A DNA stretch of 64,000 nucleotides from Chersky-840 sp963848335 (GTDB lineage Bacteria; Actinomycetota; Acidimicrobiia; Acidimicrobiales; UBA8190). Shown in pieces: positions 1-8,430 of the stretch. Location of the stretch: assembly GCA_963848335.1 (NCBI GenBank), contig CAWKDD010000004.1, positions 1 through 64,000 of the forward strand, in the 5' to 3' direction. The notes under the pieces are model-generated. The model did not search any database and was not told where the DNA came from. It saw only the letters and a list, made by a program, of their open reading frames with translations. Position 1 is the stretch's first letter; the number at the start of each line of letters is the position of its first letter. Position numbers and translations under genes: made by a program.

Positions 1-69
1 CGGGCGAAGGGAATCGAACCCTCGTTCTCAGCTTGGGAAGCTGATGTTCTGCCGCTGAACTACGCCCGC
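1..69 (-). tRNA. tRNA-Gly (anticodon CCC), 3' end cut by the window edge
   Basis: Read on the minus strand, the acceptor GCGGGCG begins at 69 and its partner CGCCCG ends at base 1, so the last acceptor base and the discriminator lie outside the window. The anticodon stem TCAGC/GCTGA encloses the loop TTCCCAA, giving anticodon CCC, which reads GGG glycine codons. The T-arm GGTTCGATTCC is intact. Confidence 0.93.
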
Positions 70-98
70 GAGAGGGCATCACACTATCGTGCTGCCCC

Positions 99-665
99 GT
101 GGTTCTTTCCGATCGGTCCATCCGCGAGGAGCTCGATGCCAAGCGGATCGTCATCGACCCCCTGGGGCCCCAGTGCATCCAGCCCTCGTCCGTAGACCTG
201 CACGTAGACCGCTACTTTCGGCTCTTCCGCAACCACTCCATGCGCGTGATCGACGTCCGGGAGGACCTCGAGGACCTCACCGAGCTGGTCGAGATCCCCG
301 ACGGCCAGGCGCTGATCCTCCACCCCGGCGAGTTCATCTTGGGATCCACCCTCGAGCGGGTGGGCCTCCCCGACGACCTGGTGGCCCGCCTCGAGGGCAA
401 ATCGTCCCTGGGTCGCCTGGGCCTCCTCATCCACTCCACGGCCGGGTTCGTGGACGCCGGCTGGGACGGCCACCTCACCTTGGAGCTCTCCAACGTGGCC
501 AATCTCCCGATCACCGTCTACCCCGGTATGAAGATCGGGCAGATCAGCTTCCTCCGCATGACCACTCCCGCCGACCAGCCCTACGGCACGACGGGTCTGG
601 GCTCGAAGTACCAGGGCCAGCACGGCCCCACCCCCAGTCGGTACTTCGAGAACTTCCGCCCCTGA
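99..665 (+). CDS. dcd: dCTP deaminase, actinobacterial bifunctional (dUMP-forming) type
   Basis: This 188-residue protein matches the trimeric dCTP deaminase family over its full usual length. The actinobacterial form converts dCTP to dUMP by deamination plus triphosphate hydrolysis and so supplies thymidylate synthesis in the cytosol; that activity is inferred from family knowledge. Visible motifs are KSSLGR (101-106), the HSTAGF stretch (112-117), GHLTLEL with the expected catalytic Glu at 129, and the C-terminal YQGQ..PTPS segment that closes over the nucleotide. The GTG start at 99 gives the standard MVLSDRSI N terminus. It sits 16 bases before the next gene. Confidence 0.95.
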   Translation: MVLSDRSIREELDAKRIVIDPLGPQCIQPSSVDLHVDRYFRLFRNHSMRVIDVREDLEDLTELVEIPDGQALILHPGEFILGSTLERVGLPDDLVARLEGKSSLGRLGLLIHSTAGFVDAGWDGHLTLELSNVANLPITVYPGMKIGQISFLRMTTPADQPYGTTGLGSKYQGQHGPTPSRYFENFRP

Positions 666-681
666 CCTCCTAGGAGAGACG

Positions 682-2772
682 TTGCCCATCAGGATCGCCC
701 TCGGCTTGGGCGCGACCGCGATCGCCTTGGCCATCGCCGGCCACCGCTTCACCTACCTCTTCCGCCTCGTGGGCAAGGGCCGCCCCGACCCCAAGCGCTT
801 CACCCAGGTCCGTTCCCGGGTCTGGGCCGAGCTCTCCGAGGTCGGCGGTCAGCGCAAGCTCCTGCGCTGGACGGTCCCGGGGATGGCGCACGCCTTCACC
901 TTCTGGGGCTTCACCATCCTGCTGTTCACCATCCTCGAGGCCTACGGGGACCTGTTCGACCGGGACTTCTTCGTCCCCCTCATCGGTCGGGGCCGGGCGC
1001 TGGGGTTCATCGAGGACTTCTTCGCCGTGGCCGTGCTCGTGTCCCTGTGCGTGTTCACGGCCATCCGCTATGCCAACTCCCCCAAGCGCAAGGACCGCCG
1101 TTCGCGCTTCTTCGGCTCGCACACCGGGGCGGCCTGGCTGGTCCTGGTCATGATCGCCCTCGTCATGCTGACTCTGATCGGCTACCGCGCCGCCCAGGTC
1201 AACACCGGCGACTTCCCCTACGGCAACTCGTGGTGGCCCTTCGCCTCCCACGCCGTGTCCCGCCTCTTCGTCCACTTCGGGGCGGGGATCAACTCCGATC
1301 TCGAGACGGTGCTCCTCATCCTCAACCTCGCCGTCATCGTGGGCTTCGGGGTCTTCCTGGCCTACTCCAAGCACCTCCACATCGCCCTGGCCCCCATCAA
1401 CGTGGCCACCTCTCGCCGTCCCCGTGCCCTGGGCCCGCTCTACAACACCCCCGACATGGACATGGAGAACGTCTCCGAGGACACCGTGTTCGGGGCCGGG
1501 CACATCGAGGACCTGTCGTGGAAGCAGCTCCTCGACACCCTGACATGCACCGAGTGCGGGCGCTGCCAGTCGGTGTGCCCGGCGTGGAACACGGGCAAGC
1601 CCCTGTCCCCGAAGCTGCTCATCATGGCGCTGCGCGACAACCTCTTCGAGTCCTCGCCGCGCCTGGTGGGCGCGCCGGTGAGCATGGAGCTGGGGACGCA
1701 CCCCGACCCCGAGACAGCCGCGGCGGCGGCCAAGGCCGACGCCCCCACGCTCGTCCCCACCACCATCGACCCCGACGTGCTGTGGTCGTGCCTGACCTGC
1801 GGGGCCTGTGTGGAGGAGTGCCCAGTCGACATCGAGCACGTCGACACCATCGTCGAGATGCGCCGCTACGAGGTCCTCATGGAGTCGCGCTTTCCCACCG
1901 AAGCCGGCCTCATGCTGCGCAACATCGAGAACCAGGGCGACCCCTGGGGCCTCGGAGGTGCCAAGCGCACCGAGTGGACCCAGGCCCTCGACTTCGAGAT
2001 CCCCGTCATCACCGGCTCCATACCCGACGACATCGAGTACCTCTACTGGGTGGGGTGTGCGGGGGCCCTCGACGAGCGGGCCCGCAAGGCCACCCAGTCC
2101 ACGGCGCGCCTGCTGCACCGGGCCGGCGTGCGCTTCGCCATCCTCGGGCCCCGCGAGTCCTGCACCGGCGACCCGGCCCGGCGCCTGGGCAACGAGTACC
2201 TCTACCAGGAGATGGGCAAGGCCAACATCGCCACCCTGGAGGAGGTCGGCGCCAAGAAGGTCATCGCCTCGTGCCCGCACTGCTTCAACTCCCTGTCGCG
2301 CGAGTACCCCGACCTGGGCGGCAATTTCCAGGTGATCCACCACTCCCAGCTGCTCAGTCATCTGGTGGACGCGGGCAAGCTCACCCCGGGCACCATGGAA
2401 GCCAAGGTCACCTACCACGACCCCTGCTACCTGGGCCGACACAACCGGGTGTTCGACGAGCCTCGCCACGTCCTCGACGCCATCGGCGGGGTGGAGCAGA
2501 TCGAGATGAAGCGGTGCCGGGAGCGCAGCTTCTGCTGCGGCGCGGGCGGGGCGCGCATGTGGATGGAGGAGAGCCTGGGCAAGCGCGTCAACCTGGAGCG
2601 CACCGACGAGGCGCTAGGCACCGGCGCGGATGTGGTCTCGACGGCGTGTCCCTACTGCCTCATCATGCTCGACGACGCCGTGCGGGCCCGGTCCCGCGAG
2701 GACGACGTCAAGGTGCTCGACCTGTCACAGGTGGTCGAGGCCTCCCTGCAGGTGGCGGCCGAGCCGGAGTAA
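682..2772 (+). CDS. Membrane-anchored Fe-S oxidoreductase (heterodisulfide-reductase/GlpC-like, CCG domains)
   Basis: The 696-residue protein has an N-terminal membrane part of about five segments (roughly residues 5-235), similar to nitrate-reductase gamma modules. Two ferredoxin-type 4Fe-4S motifs follow: CTECGRCQSVCP near residue 289 and CLTCGACVEECP near 370. Two CCG-type cysteine-rich domains are then seen (HDPCYLGRHN near 578, FCCGAGGARM near 616). This layout is that of the actinobacterial iron-sulfur reductase related to Mycobacterium Rv0338c and to HdrD/GlpC proteins. It probably moves electrons between the quinone pool and an unknown flavoprotein donor; the substrate is not known. 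The TTG start at 682 is preceded by AGGAGAG. Its end converges on the next minus-strand gene. Confidence 0.88.
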   Translation: MPIRIALGLGATAIALAIAGHRFTYLFRLVGKGRPDPKRFTQVRSRVWAELSEVGGQRKLLRWTVPGMAHAFTFWGFTILLFTILEAYGDLFDRDFFVPLIGRGRALGFIEDFFAVAVLVSLCVFTAIRYANSPKRKDRRSRFFGSHTGAAWLVLVMIALVMLTLIGYRAAQVNTGDFPYGNSWWPFASHAVSRLFVHFGAGINSDLETVLLILNLAVIVGFGVFLAYSKHLHIALAPINVATSRRPRALGPLYNTPDMDMENVSEDTVFGAGHIEDLSWKQLLDTLTCTECGRCQSVCPAWNTGKPLSPKLLIMALRDNLFESSPRLVGAPVSMELGTHPDPETAAAAAKADAPTLVPTTIDPDVLWSCLTCGACVEECPVDIEHVDTIVEMRRYEVLMESRFPTEAGLMLRNIENQGDPWGLGGAKRTEWTQALDFEIPVITGSIPDDIEYLYWVGCAGALDERARKATQSTARLLHRAGVRFAILGPRESCTGDPARRLGNEYLYQEMGKANIATLEEVGAKKVIASCPHCFNSLSREYPDLGGNFQVIHHSQLLSHLVDAGKLTPGTMEAKVTYHDPCYLGRHNRVFDEPRHVLDAIGGVEQIEMKRCRERSFCCGAGGARMWMEESLGKRVNLERTDEALGTGADVVSTACPYCLIMLDDAVRARSREDDVKVLDLSQVVEASLQVAAEPE

Positions 2773-2806
2773 ACCCCGACCCGAGCGACGGGCCGATGAC
2801 TTGCCG

Positions 2807-2831
2807 GTCAGTTGACGGCGGCGTCAGTTGA
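2807..2831. repeat. Stop-codon duplication between convergent genes (period 16)
   Basis: GTCAGTTGA occurs at 2807-2815 and 2823-2831. The second copy holds the stop codon of the minus-strand gene (TCA at 2824-2826). The first copy places another minus-strand TGA 16 bases downstream, in a different reading frame. Confidence 0.7.
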
Positions 2832-3243
2832 GGGCTTTGGTGTCCGCGTCGCGCAGGCGCTGGGACATGGCCACGAGCAGCTTGCGGCCCAGCGTCGGCA
2901 TCTCGTCGAGCAGGCCGTTGAAGCGCCGCTGCTCGAGGACGAGCAGGGTCATCGGCGTCTCCGACACGATGCTGGCCGAGCGGGGCTGGCGGTCGAGGAG
3001 CGACAATTCCCCGAACCACTTGCCGGGCCCCAGGGTCGTCACCCGGCGGCCGTTGCGCCGAACCGAGGCGGTGCCGTCGACGACGAAGAAGAACTCCCGC
3101 CCGATGGTCCCCTCTTCGCACAGGACGCGCCCGGCGGGCACCATCACCTCCTCCACGGCCCGTCGCACGGTGCGCAGTTGGCTCGCCGAGCAGGCCGAAA
3201 ACATCCAGATCTTGCTGAGGTCGAGTTCGTGCTTTCGCGGCAT
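2824..3243 (-). CDS. Cyclic-nucleotide-binding domain protein (single CNBD)
   Basis: The 139-residue protein is almost entirely one cNMP-binding domain. It shows the beta-roll glycines (VPAGRVLCEEG, FFVVDGTASV) and a phosphate-binding-cassette-like stretch GELSLLDRQPRSAS, in which the G-E and R-S positions that contact the cyclic phosphate are present. No DNA-binding HTH or other effector domain follows, so it is a stand-alone sensor rather than a CRP-type regulator. Such proteins are common in Actinobacteria and are usually of unknown partner. The ATG start at 3243 fits the domain boundary. Confidence 0.85.
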   Translation of the reverse strand: MPRKHELDLSKIWMFSACSASQLRTVRRAVEEVMVPAGRVLCEEGTIGREFFFVVDGTASVRRNGRRVTTLGPGKWFGELSLLDRQPRSASIVSETPMTLLVLEQRRFNGLLDEMPTLGRKLLVAMSQRLRDADTKALN

Positions 3244-3417
3244 GGCGGAAGGCTACCGGTGGACGCAGGCCAGCGCAGAGATCGCGGGCCCGGCAGGCGC
3301 GGGGACCGATGTCGCTACGATCTCCCGATCGCTGGAGGACCGCAGCCCGACACGGGGGGGACGAGCGCGCCGGGCGGCGCGCCGGATGAGGCCCTGTCGA
3401 CCCTCCGGGGCGCCGGC

Positions 3418-3924
3418 GTGGACGTGGACGTCCGCCGTCTCGGGCGTGTCTTCGTGGCGGCCTGTCTGGTCGCGCTCGCCGTCCTGACCGCCGTGCTCTT
3501 CGTGGCGGGGGCCGACAAGAACGCGCAGATCACGGATCTGCACCAGCACGGGGTGGCCGTCCGGGTCACGGTGTCGTCGTGCCTCGGCCTGCTGGGGGGC
3601 AGCGGGAGCAACGGCGCCGGGTATGCGTGCAAGGGAACGTTCACGCTGGACGGCCATCGCTACACCGAGGCCATCCCCGGTAATTCGCTTTATCCGCCCG
3701 GCGCGAAGATCCGAGCCGTGGCCGTGCCCGGGAGCCCGCCCCTGCTGTCGACGGCCCGCGCCGTGCACAGCGAGCGGGCGTCGTGGAGGGTGTTCGTCGT
3801 CCCGACCGTCCTGCTGCTCGTCCTCGTGCTCGGCGTCGGATTCCTGGTCTTGCGGCGCCGGCGCCCAGCCAGGAGCGGGGATGGCGCCGCGGCCCCTTCG
3901 CTCCCGGGCGACCGGGCGCGCTAG
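3418..3924 (+). CDS. Hypothetical two-span membrane protein (DUF3592-like)
   Basis: No firm family match. From the GTG at 3418 the 168-residue product has one membrane segment near residues 10-30, an outside domain with two cysteines (SSCLGLL and YACKGTF) and the pattern D-G-H-R-Y-T-E typical of DUF3592-like domains, then a second membrane segment near 125-147 followed by RRRRPA. The frame is open well upstream (to 2812), but that part overlaps the convergent CNBD gene and looks non-coding, so the internal GTG was chosen. Nine bases separate it from the next gene. Function unknown. Confidence 0.55.
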   Translation: MDVDVRRLGRVFVAACLVALAVLTAVLFVAGADKNAQITDLHQHGVAVRVTVSSCLGLLGGSGSNGAGYACKGTFTLDGHRYTEAIPGNSLYPPGAKIRAVAVPGSPPLLSTARAVHSERASWRVFVVPTVLLLVLVLGVGFLVLRRRRPARSGDGAAAPSLPGDRAR

Positions 3925-3933
3925 CCTTTTCCG

Positions 3934-4653
3934 ATGCTCGGAGGTCGCGATGGCGACGACTCGGAGGGTGGTGCCCCGCCCCGGATGAGCTTTGGGCACC
4001 GCCTGCTGCTCCTCCTGCCGCGCTTCAAGCACGATCCGGACAAGGCCCCGCTGCGCGATCGGCTCAGCAGCGCCTTCTTGAAGCCGGTCGACCCCGACGC
4101 CCCTGCCAAGTCCAAGGCCGAGAAACCCATGACGCTCGAGGAGCTCGAGGTCGCGGCCAAGTACGGCAACGACAAGGAACGGCTGATGGGGCTGCTGCTG
4201 GCGCCCATCTCCGCCATCATCGGCATCCTGGTCACCAACGACCTGATCGTCCACGACCCCGCCGTGGGGAGCAAGCAGCACGTGAACGTGTCGGTGTACC
4301 ACGAGCTCACCCTCGTGCTCCTGGCCCTGTCGGTGGCGATGCTCGTCACGGCGTGGTTCCGCAAGCGCATGTACCTCGGCATCGTCATGGCCCTCTACGG
4401 GCTGGCCATCTTCAACCTCCACTACTGGGGCTTCGGCATCCCCTACATCCTCATCGCCGCCTGGCTCCTGGTGCGGGCCTACCGGCTCCAGAAGGAGCTC
4501 AAAGAGGCCACCGGGGACACACCACGCCGCTACGGCGGGGGCGGAGCTCCGGGGGCGCCACGCGCCCAGGCCAACAAGCGCTACACGCCGCGTAGCCCGA
4601 CCACTCGGCGCCCGCCCCGGCCCAAGCCCGAGAACGAGAAGCGGGCAGGCTGA
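3934..4653 (+). CDS. Hypothetical membrane protein with basic tail
   Basis: The 239-residue product is not recognised. Residues 1-75 are hydrophilic. Four hydrophobic stretches follow between about 85 and 185 (LLLAPISAIIGILV, LTLVLLALSVAMLVTAW, LGIVMALYGLAIF and IPYILIAAWLLV). The last 50 residues are rich in Gly, Pro, Arg and Lys and should be cytosolic. An alternative start is the ATG at 3985 (MSFGHRLLLLLP). The gene lies just after the small membrane protein at 3418 and may share its transcript. Confidence 0.65.
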   Translation: MLGGRDGDDSEGGAPPRMSFGHRLLLLLPRFKHDPDKAPLRDRLSSAFLKPVDPDAPAKSKAEKPMTLEELEVAAKYGNDKERLMGLLLAPISAIIGILVTNDLIVHDPAVGSKQHVNVSVYHELTLVLLALSVAMLVTAWFRKRMYLGIVMALYGLAIFNLHYWGFGIPYILIAAWLLVRAYRLQKELKEATGDTPRRYGGGGAPGAPRAQANKRYTPRSPTTRRPPRPKPENEKRAG

Positions 4654-4969
4654 ACGCGCCGGGCCTCGCCCGCGCGCGGGGCCCGCAAACCAGGGTCGGA
4701 GGCACAGAGCTCCACGGCGATGGCTTCGCGGTGACCGGCGCGGGCAGTGTTCACTCCTGTGACCAGGGTCTAAACGCATTCGGCGCTGTTCCGGCCCAGT
4801 TCACACGTTGGTAACACTGGCGTGACCGAGCCGAAACTCAGGGGTTGCATTCTTTCGGCGGCAGGGCGACCCGCCTGCCGTGGCCTTGGCGCACCCGGCG
4901 CTGCGTGACGACTTGGCTATGGCTCGGGGCGCCGGAACGTATTGACCGCACGAGAGGAGCACCGGAGCC
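4654..4969 (+). other. Intergenic leader of amtB (316 bases)
   Basis: No gene is supported here. The stretch is the upstream region of amtB and holds the GlnR-like box at 4800-4837, listed separately. No clear sigma-70 pair or riboswitch was recognised. The sequence AGAGGAGCACCGGAG just before 4970 gives the ribosome binding site of amtB. Confidence 0.5.
4800..4837 (+). promoter_or_regulatory. GlnR-like operator upstream of amtB-glnK
   Basis: Four pentamers lie at exact 11-base spacing: TTCAC (4800), GTAAC (4811), GTGAC (4822) and GAAAC (4833). The known actinobacterial GlnR box is gTnAC-n6-GaAAC repeated with the same n6 spacing, so three of the four half-sites fit well. The position about 130-170 bases before amtB suits nitrogen control of the ammonium transporter and its PII protein. 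The binding protein is inferred; no glnR gene is in the window. Confidence 0.6.
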
Positions 4970-6532
4970 GTGCTAGGCGCAGCAGTACCCGTTCCGTATC
5001 CCAGTTGGCTGAATACGGGCGACAACACGTGGCAGATCGTGGCCGCCACGTTCGTCGGCCTGATGAGCCTCCCCGGCCTGGCGGTCCTCTACGCGTCGAT
5101 CGTCCAGAAGAAGTGGGCGGTGAACGTTCTGGCCATGATGTTCGCCGGCTTCTCGCTCGTCCTCGTCGCCTGGGTGCTGTGGTCCTACAAGATGGGCTTC
5201 GGCGCCACCTCGATTGGCGGGGGGGTGAGGAACGGAGTCCAGACCCAGCTCACCGGGGTCGGGTGGGTCAAACACTTCTTCGAGAACTTCGTCGGGAAGC
5301 CAGGGGGCATCACCAACAGCTTCGGTGAACAGGGCCAGGCGGTGTCAGCGGCCAACACCGTCATCCCCTTCCACTTCCCCACGACGACGCTGGCCTACTT
5401 CCAGTTCGTCTTCGCTGCCATCACGCCCCTGCTGTTCCTCGGGAGCGTGCTCGGCCGGATCAAGTTCAGCGCCTGGTGCCTGCTGGTACCGCTGTGGTCG
5501 ACCTTCGTCTACGGCGTGAACGGCTTCCTGCTGTGGGGCGGTGGCTACTTCGCCCAGGAGGGATCGCTCGACTTCTCCGGTGGGTTCGTCATCCACATGT
5601 CCGCGGGTGTGTCGGGCTTCGTGGCGGCCTGGGTCTTAGGCCCCCGCCTGGCCCGAGATAGAAAGAACGCCATCCCCAACAACCTGGTGATGGCGGCCGT
5701 GGGAGCAGGCATCCTGTGGCTGGGCTGGAACGGATTCAACGGTGGTGACCCGTACTATGCCGGGACCGACGCCGCCGCGGCGGTGGTCAACACCAACCTT
5801 TGCACCGCGGTGGGCGTGCTCACCTGGATGGGCCTCGACGCCTGGTTCTCCAAGCAGAAGAAGCCCACCTTCCTGGGCGGCGTGAACGGCATGATCTGCG
5901 GCCTGGTGGGGATCACCCCCTGTGCGGGGTGGGTGAACGGCCGGGGCGCGATCTATGTCGGTCTGATCGACACCGTGATCGTGTGGATCGCCTGGAACTA
6001 CCTGTCCAAGGTGAGGCCGTTCTCGAAGGTGGACGATGCGCTCGGGGTCATCTACACCCACGGCATCGCCGGCTTGTTCGGTGGTCTGCTGCTGGGCATC
6101 TTCGGCGATCCGAACATGATCGAATATGGCTGTGGTCATCTGAACTCGGCCGGGCAGGTGGTGAACACGTCGGCGGCCGACTATGCGGCGTCCTCGGCCC
6201 ATTGCGTGCCGTTCTCAGTGAGCGGGTTGATGTACACCGGTTCGGCCCATCAGCTGTGGGAACAGTTCAGAGCCGCCCTGTGGGTCATCTTCTGGTCGGC
6301 GCTCGTGACCTTCATATTGATGAAGATCATCGGCCTGGTCCTGCGGGGTGCCCGCTACAAGGACGAGATCCTCGAGATCGGCGACCTGGCCATCCACGAC
6401 GAGGAGGCTTTCCCCGATGAGACGCTCGCCGAGCGGGTGTCCAGCAGCAGTGCTTTCGAGATGGCCGGGCTGACCGGCGGCTCCAAGGCACCGCCGATAG
6501 CGTCGGAACCCCCTCCGGCAGGCACACCGTGA
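4970..6532 (+). CDS. amtB: Ammonium transporter
   Basis: A 520-residue Amt/MEP/Rh channel with about eleven membrane segments. Landmarks are the N-terminal NTGDNTWQIVAATFVGLMS region, the FSGGFVIHMSAGVSG segment with the first pore histidine, GWNGFNGGDPYYAG, and YTHGIAGLFGG with the second pore histidine. The C-terminal cytosolic tail (about residues 455-520) is where GlnK usually docks, and the next gene codes for a PII protein, 31 bases downstream. The family carries ammonium into the cell under nitrogen limitation. GTG start at 4970 with a good upstream AGAGGAG. Probably controlled by the GlnR-like box upstream. Confidence 0.95.
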   Translation: MLGAAVPVPYPSWLNTGDNTWQIVAATFVGLMSLPGLAVLYASIVQKKWAVNVLAMMFAGFSLVLVAWVLWSYKMGFGATSIGGGVRNGVQTQLTGVGWVKHFFENFVGKPGGITNSFGEQGQAVSAANTVIPFHFPTTTLAYFQFVFAAITPLLFLGSVLGRIKFSAWCLLVPLWSTFVYGVNGFLLWGGGYFAQEGSLDFSGGFVIHMSAGVSGFVAAWVLGPRLARDRKNAIPNNLVMAAVGAGILWLGWNGFNGGDPYYAGTDAAAAVVNTNLCTAVGVLTWMGLDAWFSKQKKPTFLGGVNGMICGLVGITPCAGWVNGRGAIYVGLIDTVIVWIAWNYLSKVRPFSKVDDALGVIYTHGIAGLFGGLLLGIFGDPNMIEYGCGHLNSAGQVVNTSAADYAASSAHCVPFSVSGLMYTGSAHQLWEQFRAALWVIFWSALVTFILMKIIGLVLRGARYKDEILEIGDLAIHDEEAFPDETLAERVSSSSAFEMAGLTGGSKAPPIASEPPPAGTP

Positions 6533-6563
6533 CCCGGCCGAGCTCGACGAAAGGGAGCGCACA

Positions 6564-6902
6564 ATGAAGCTGGTCGTGGCAGTCCTCAAGCCCTTCAAAC
6601 TTGATGAGGTCAAAGAGAGCCTGAAGACGCTCGGCGTCCAGGGCATGACCCTCACCGAGGCCCAGGGTTTCGGCCGCCAGCGGGGCCACACCGAGGTATA
6701 CCGAGGTGCGGAATACGAGGTGGACTTCGTCCCCAAGATCCGCGTCGAGGTGCTCGTCGACGACACGCAGGCCGACGAGGTGGTCGACGCCATCGTCAAT
6801 ACCGCGGCCACCGGCAAGATCGGGGACGGCAAGGTATGGGTCATCCCCGTCGAGGCGGTGGTGCGGGTACGCACCGGGGAGAGGGGACGCGACGCCCTCT
6901 GA
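6564..6902 (+). CDS. glnK: PII nitrogen regulatory protein (GlnB/GlnK family)
   Basis: The 112-residue length is exactly that of PII proteins. The T-loop (about 37-55) keeps Tyr51, the usual modification site, and Tyr46. The B-loop TGKIGDGKVWV (about 83-94), which binds ATP/ADP, and the C-terminal VRVRTGERGRDAL are present. PII proteins sense 2-oxoglutarate and the ATP/ADP ratio and here most likely gate AmtB. Linkage to amtB favours the name glnK. The ATG at 6564 follows GAAAGGGAG. Confidence 0.95.
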   Translation: MKLVVAVLKPFKLDEVKESLKTLGVQGMTLTEAQGFGRQRGHTEVYRGAEYEVDFVPKIRVEVLVDDTQADEVVDAIVNTAATGKIGDGKVWVIPVEAVVRVRTGERGRDAL

Positions 6903-6942
6903 CCCCTCCACGGTCTGGCCCTCTGGCCGGTTCGGCCCGCCT

Positions 6943-6970
6943 CCCCCCGGGCGGCCGGCCGGCCGGGGGG
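6943..6970. terminator. GC hairpin between convergent glnK and gpmA
   Basis: CCCCCCGG (6943-6950) can pair with CCGGGGGG (6963-6970) around a 12-base GC-rich loop, directly before the stop codon of gpmA on the other strand. There is no T-run, so it is a candidate bidirectional barrier or terminator rather than a classical intrinsic terminator. Confidence 0.5.
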
Positions 6971-6971
6971 G

Positions 6972-7721
6972 TCAGCCGGCCTGACGGGCCACGGCTTCGG
7001 CTGCCGCCCTGATGGCCTCGGGGTCACCGAGTTGCCGGTCGAAGACGATCTCCAGGTCGTCGTCGAAGCCGAACCACCACGGCACGCCGGTGGGCACGTC
7101 CAGCCCGACGATCTCGTCGTCGGGGATGTCCTTCAGGTACTTCACCAGGGCCCGGATGGAGTTGCCGTGCGCCACCACGAGCACGCCGGAGAGGGCGCGC
7201 AGATCGGCGGCGATGGCGTCCTCCCAGTAGGGCACCATGCGCAGCACCACGTCGGCCAGGCATTCGCTGTCGGGGAGCACCGCCGGCGGCAGGTCCCGGT
7301 AACGGTCGTCGTGGACGGGGTGGTTCTGCGCCTCGCGTGACAACGGCGGCGGCGGGACGTCGTAGCTGCGCCGCCACAGCTTGACCTGCTCGTCGCCGAA
7401 CTCCGCCGCCGTCTCCTTTTTGTTGAGACCCTGCAGGGCCCCGTAGTGGCGTTCGTTCAGCCGCCAGTGGCGCCGCACCGGGAGCCAGCTCCGCCCCATC
7501 TCGTCGAGCGTGAGGTTGGCGGTGCGCACGGCCCGGGTCAGCACCGAGGTGTGCAACACCCGGAGGTCGAGACCGGCGCGTTGTTCGGCGGCGAGCAGCA
7601 CGCCGGCCTGGCGGGCCTCGGCCTCGCCCTTGGCGGTGAGGTCCACGTCGGTCCACCCCGTGAACAGGTTCTCGGCGTTCCAGGTGGACTCGCCGTGGCG
7701 CAGCAGGACCAGGTCGGGCAC
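6972..7721 (-). CDS. gpmA: 2,3-bisphosphoglycerate-dependent phosphoglycerate mutase
   Basis: The 249-residue protein has the dPGM signature LLRHGESTWN with phospho-accepting His9. It also carries FTGWTDVDLT, the active-site Glu in NERHYGALQGLNK, and the second catalytic His in VLVVAHGNSIRAL. It interconverts 3- and 2-phosphoglycerate in glycolysis and gluconeogenesis in the cytosol. Length and motif order match the cofactor-dependent family over its whole length. Convergent with glnK and probably monocistronic. Confidence 0.95.
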   Translation of the reverse strand: MPDLVLLRHGESTWNAENLFTGWTDVDLTAKGEAEARQAGVLLAAEQRAGLDLRVLHTSVLTRAVRTANLTLDEMGRSWLPVRRHWRLNERHYGALQGLNKKETAAEFGDEQVKLWRRSYDVPPPPLSREAQNHPVHDDRYRDLPPAVLPDSECLADVVLRMVPYWEDAIAADLRALSGVLVVAHGNSIRALVKYLKDIPDDEIVGLDVPTGVPWWFGFDDDLEIVFDRQLGDPEAIRAAAEAVARQAG

Positions 7722-7864
7722 GCCTCCGAGCGTAGTCAGGCGCCGTGTTCCGACGAAACGCAGCGGGGCGGCACCGTCACCCAGCGTCCCGGTGGCAGCC
7801 CGTTCACGTGGATTTCACATCAACCCGGTGTGGATTAGGTCCTTTCCGGGGTAGACCTGTACTC

Positions 7865-8095
7865 GTGAGCGAGGACACTGCGGCCATCATCGCCGCAGCC
7901 GAGCGTTTCCTGCGGGCCTGGTCTGCAGCCACGGGCGGCGACGACACGTTGTCGCCCCCCGACCCCGCCGTGCTGGAGGTGCACGAGGCGGCCCAGGAGC
8001 TCATGCGGGCCACCGGCACCGAGGACCTGCAGTCGGCCTACGACGTGCTCGACGCGCTGGTGTCGCTGACCAAGCTGGTTCCCTCCACCAACTGA
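7865..8095 (+). CDS. Small hypothetical protein
   Basis: A 76-residue acidic, mainly helical product from a GTG start (VSEDTAAIIAAAERFLRAW). No domain is recognised and no cysteines or membrane segments are seen. The frame is open further upstream to 7745, but that part runs over the promoter side of gpmA and looks non-coding. Codon use resembles the neighbours, so it is probably a real gene of unknown role. Confidence 0.5.
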   Translation: MSEDTAAIIAAAERFLRAWSAATGGDDTLSPPDPAVLEVHEAAQELMRATGTEDLQSAYDVLDALVSLTKLVPSTN

Positions 8096-8430
8096 GCGGA
8101 CGCTCGGGCGCGGGGACCGCCATGGGGATCCCACGCCCGCTGCCGCCGCGTCGCGTCCTGCACACCTTCCCGACCCGGGAGGGCCATGTCCCACCCGAGC
8201 AGGGAGCGCTCCGACTCGGAGGAGCCGGGTTCGCGCATGTCTGTAAGCAAAGCGCAATCGGCGCCGCTCGGGCAGGGCCCTATGGCCCCTGTGGCCGGGC
8301 CCAAGGACCGAAGCGGAGGAGGGCTGAGAACTCCCTGAGTATCAGGGATGTCGCTCCTCGTGACATCGGGCCCACCACCCAGGGCCGAACGGCCCTGGGG
8401 GAGGCGCCGGCCCAGGCTGAGGATGGGCAG
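8096..8430 (+). other. Intergenic stretch of 335 bases with one dyad symmetry
   Basis: No coding frame here is convincing. TCCCTGA (8332-8338) and TCAGGGA (8342-8348) form an inverted repeat with a three-base centre about 85 bases before the next gene, which could be an operator half-site pair or a small hairpin. No known riboswitch was recognised. Confidence 0.35.

Noticed and set aside
670..2469. 599-codon minus-strand frame opposite the Fe-S oxidoreductase
   Set aside because: Composition is Gly/Val/Glu/His-rich with no motifs; the plus strand encodes clear Fe-S and CCG motifs.
4747..4775. Second GlnR box upstream of amtB
   Set aside because: TTCAC, GTGAC and TAAAC occur but with 9- and 12-base steps instead of the required 11.
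8332..8348. Intrinsic terminator after the small gene at 7865
   Set aside because: The dyad TCCCTGA/TCAGGGA lies over 230 bases downstream of that gene, has no T-run and is closer to the next start; an operator is as likely.
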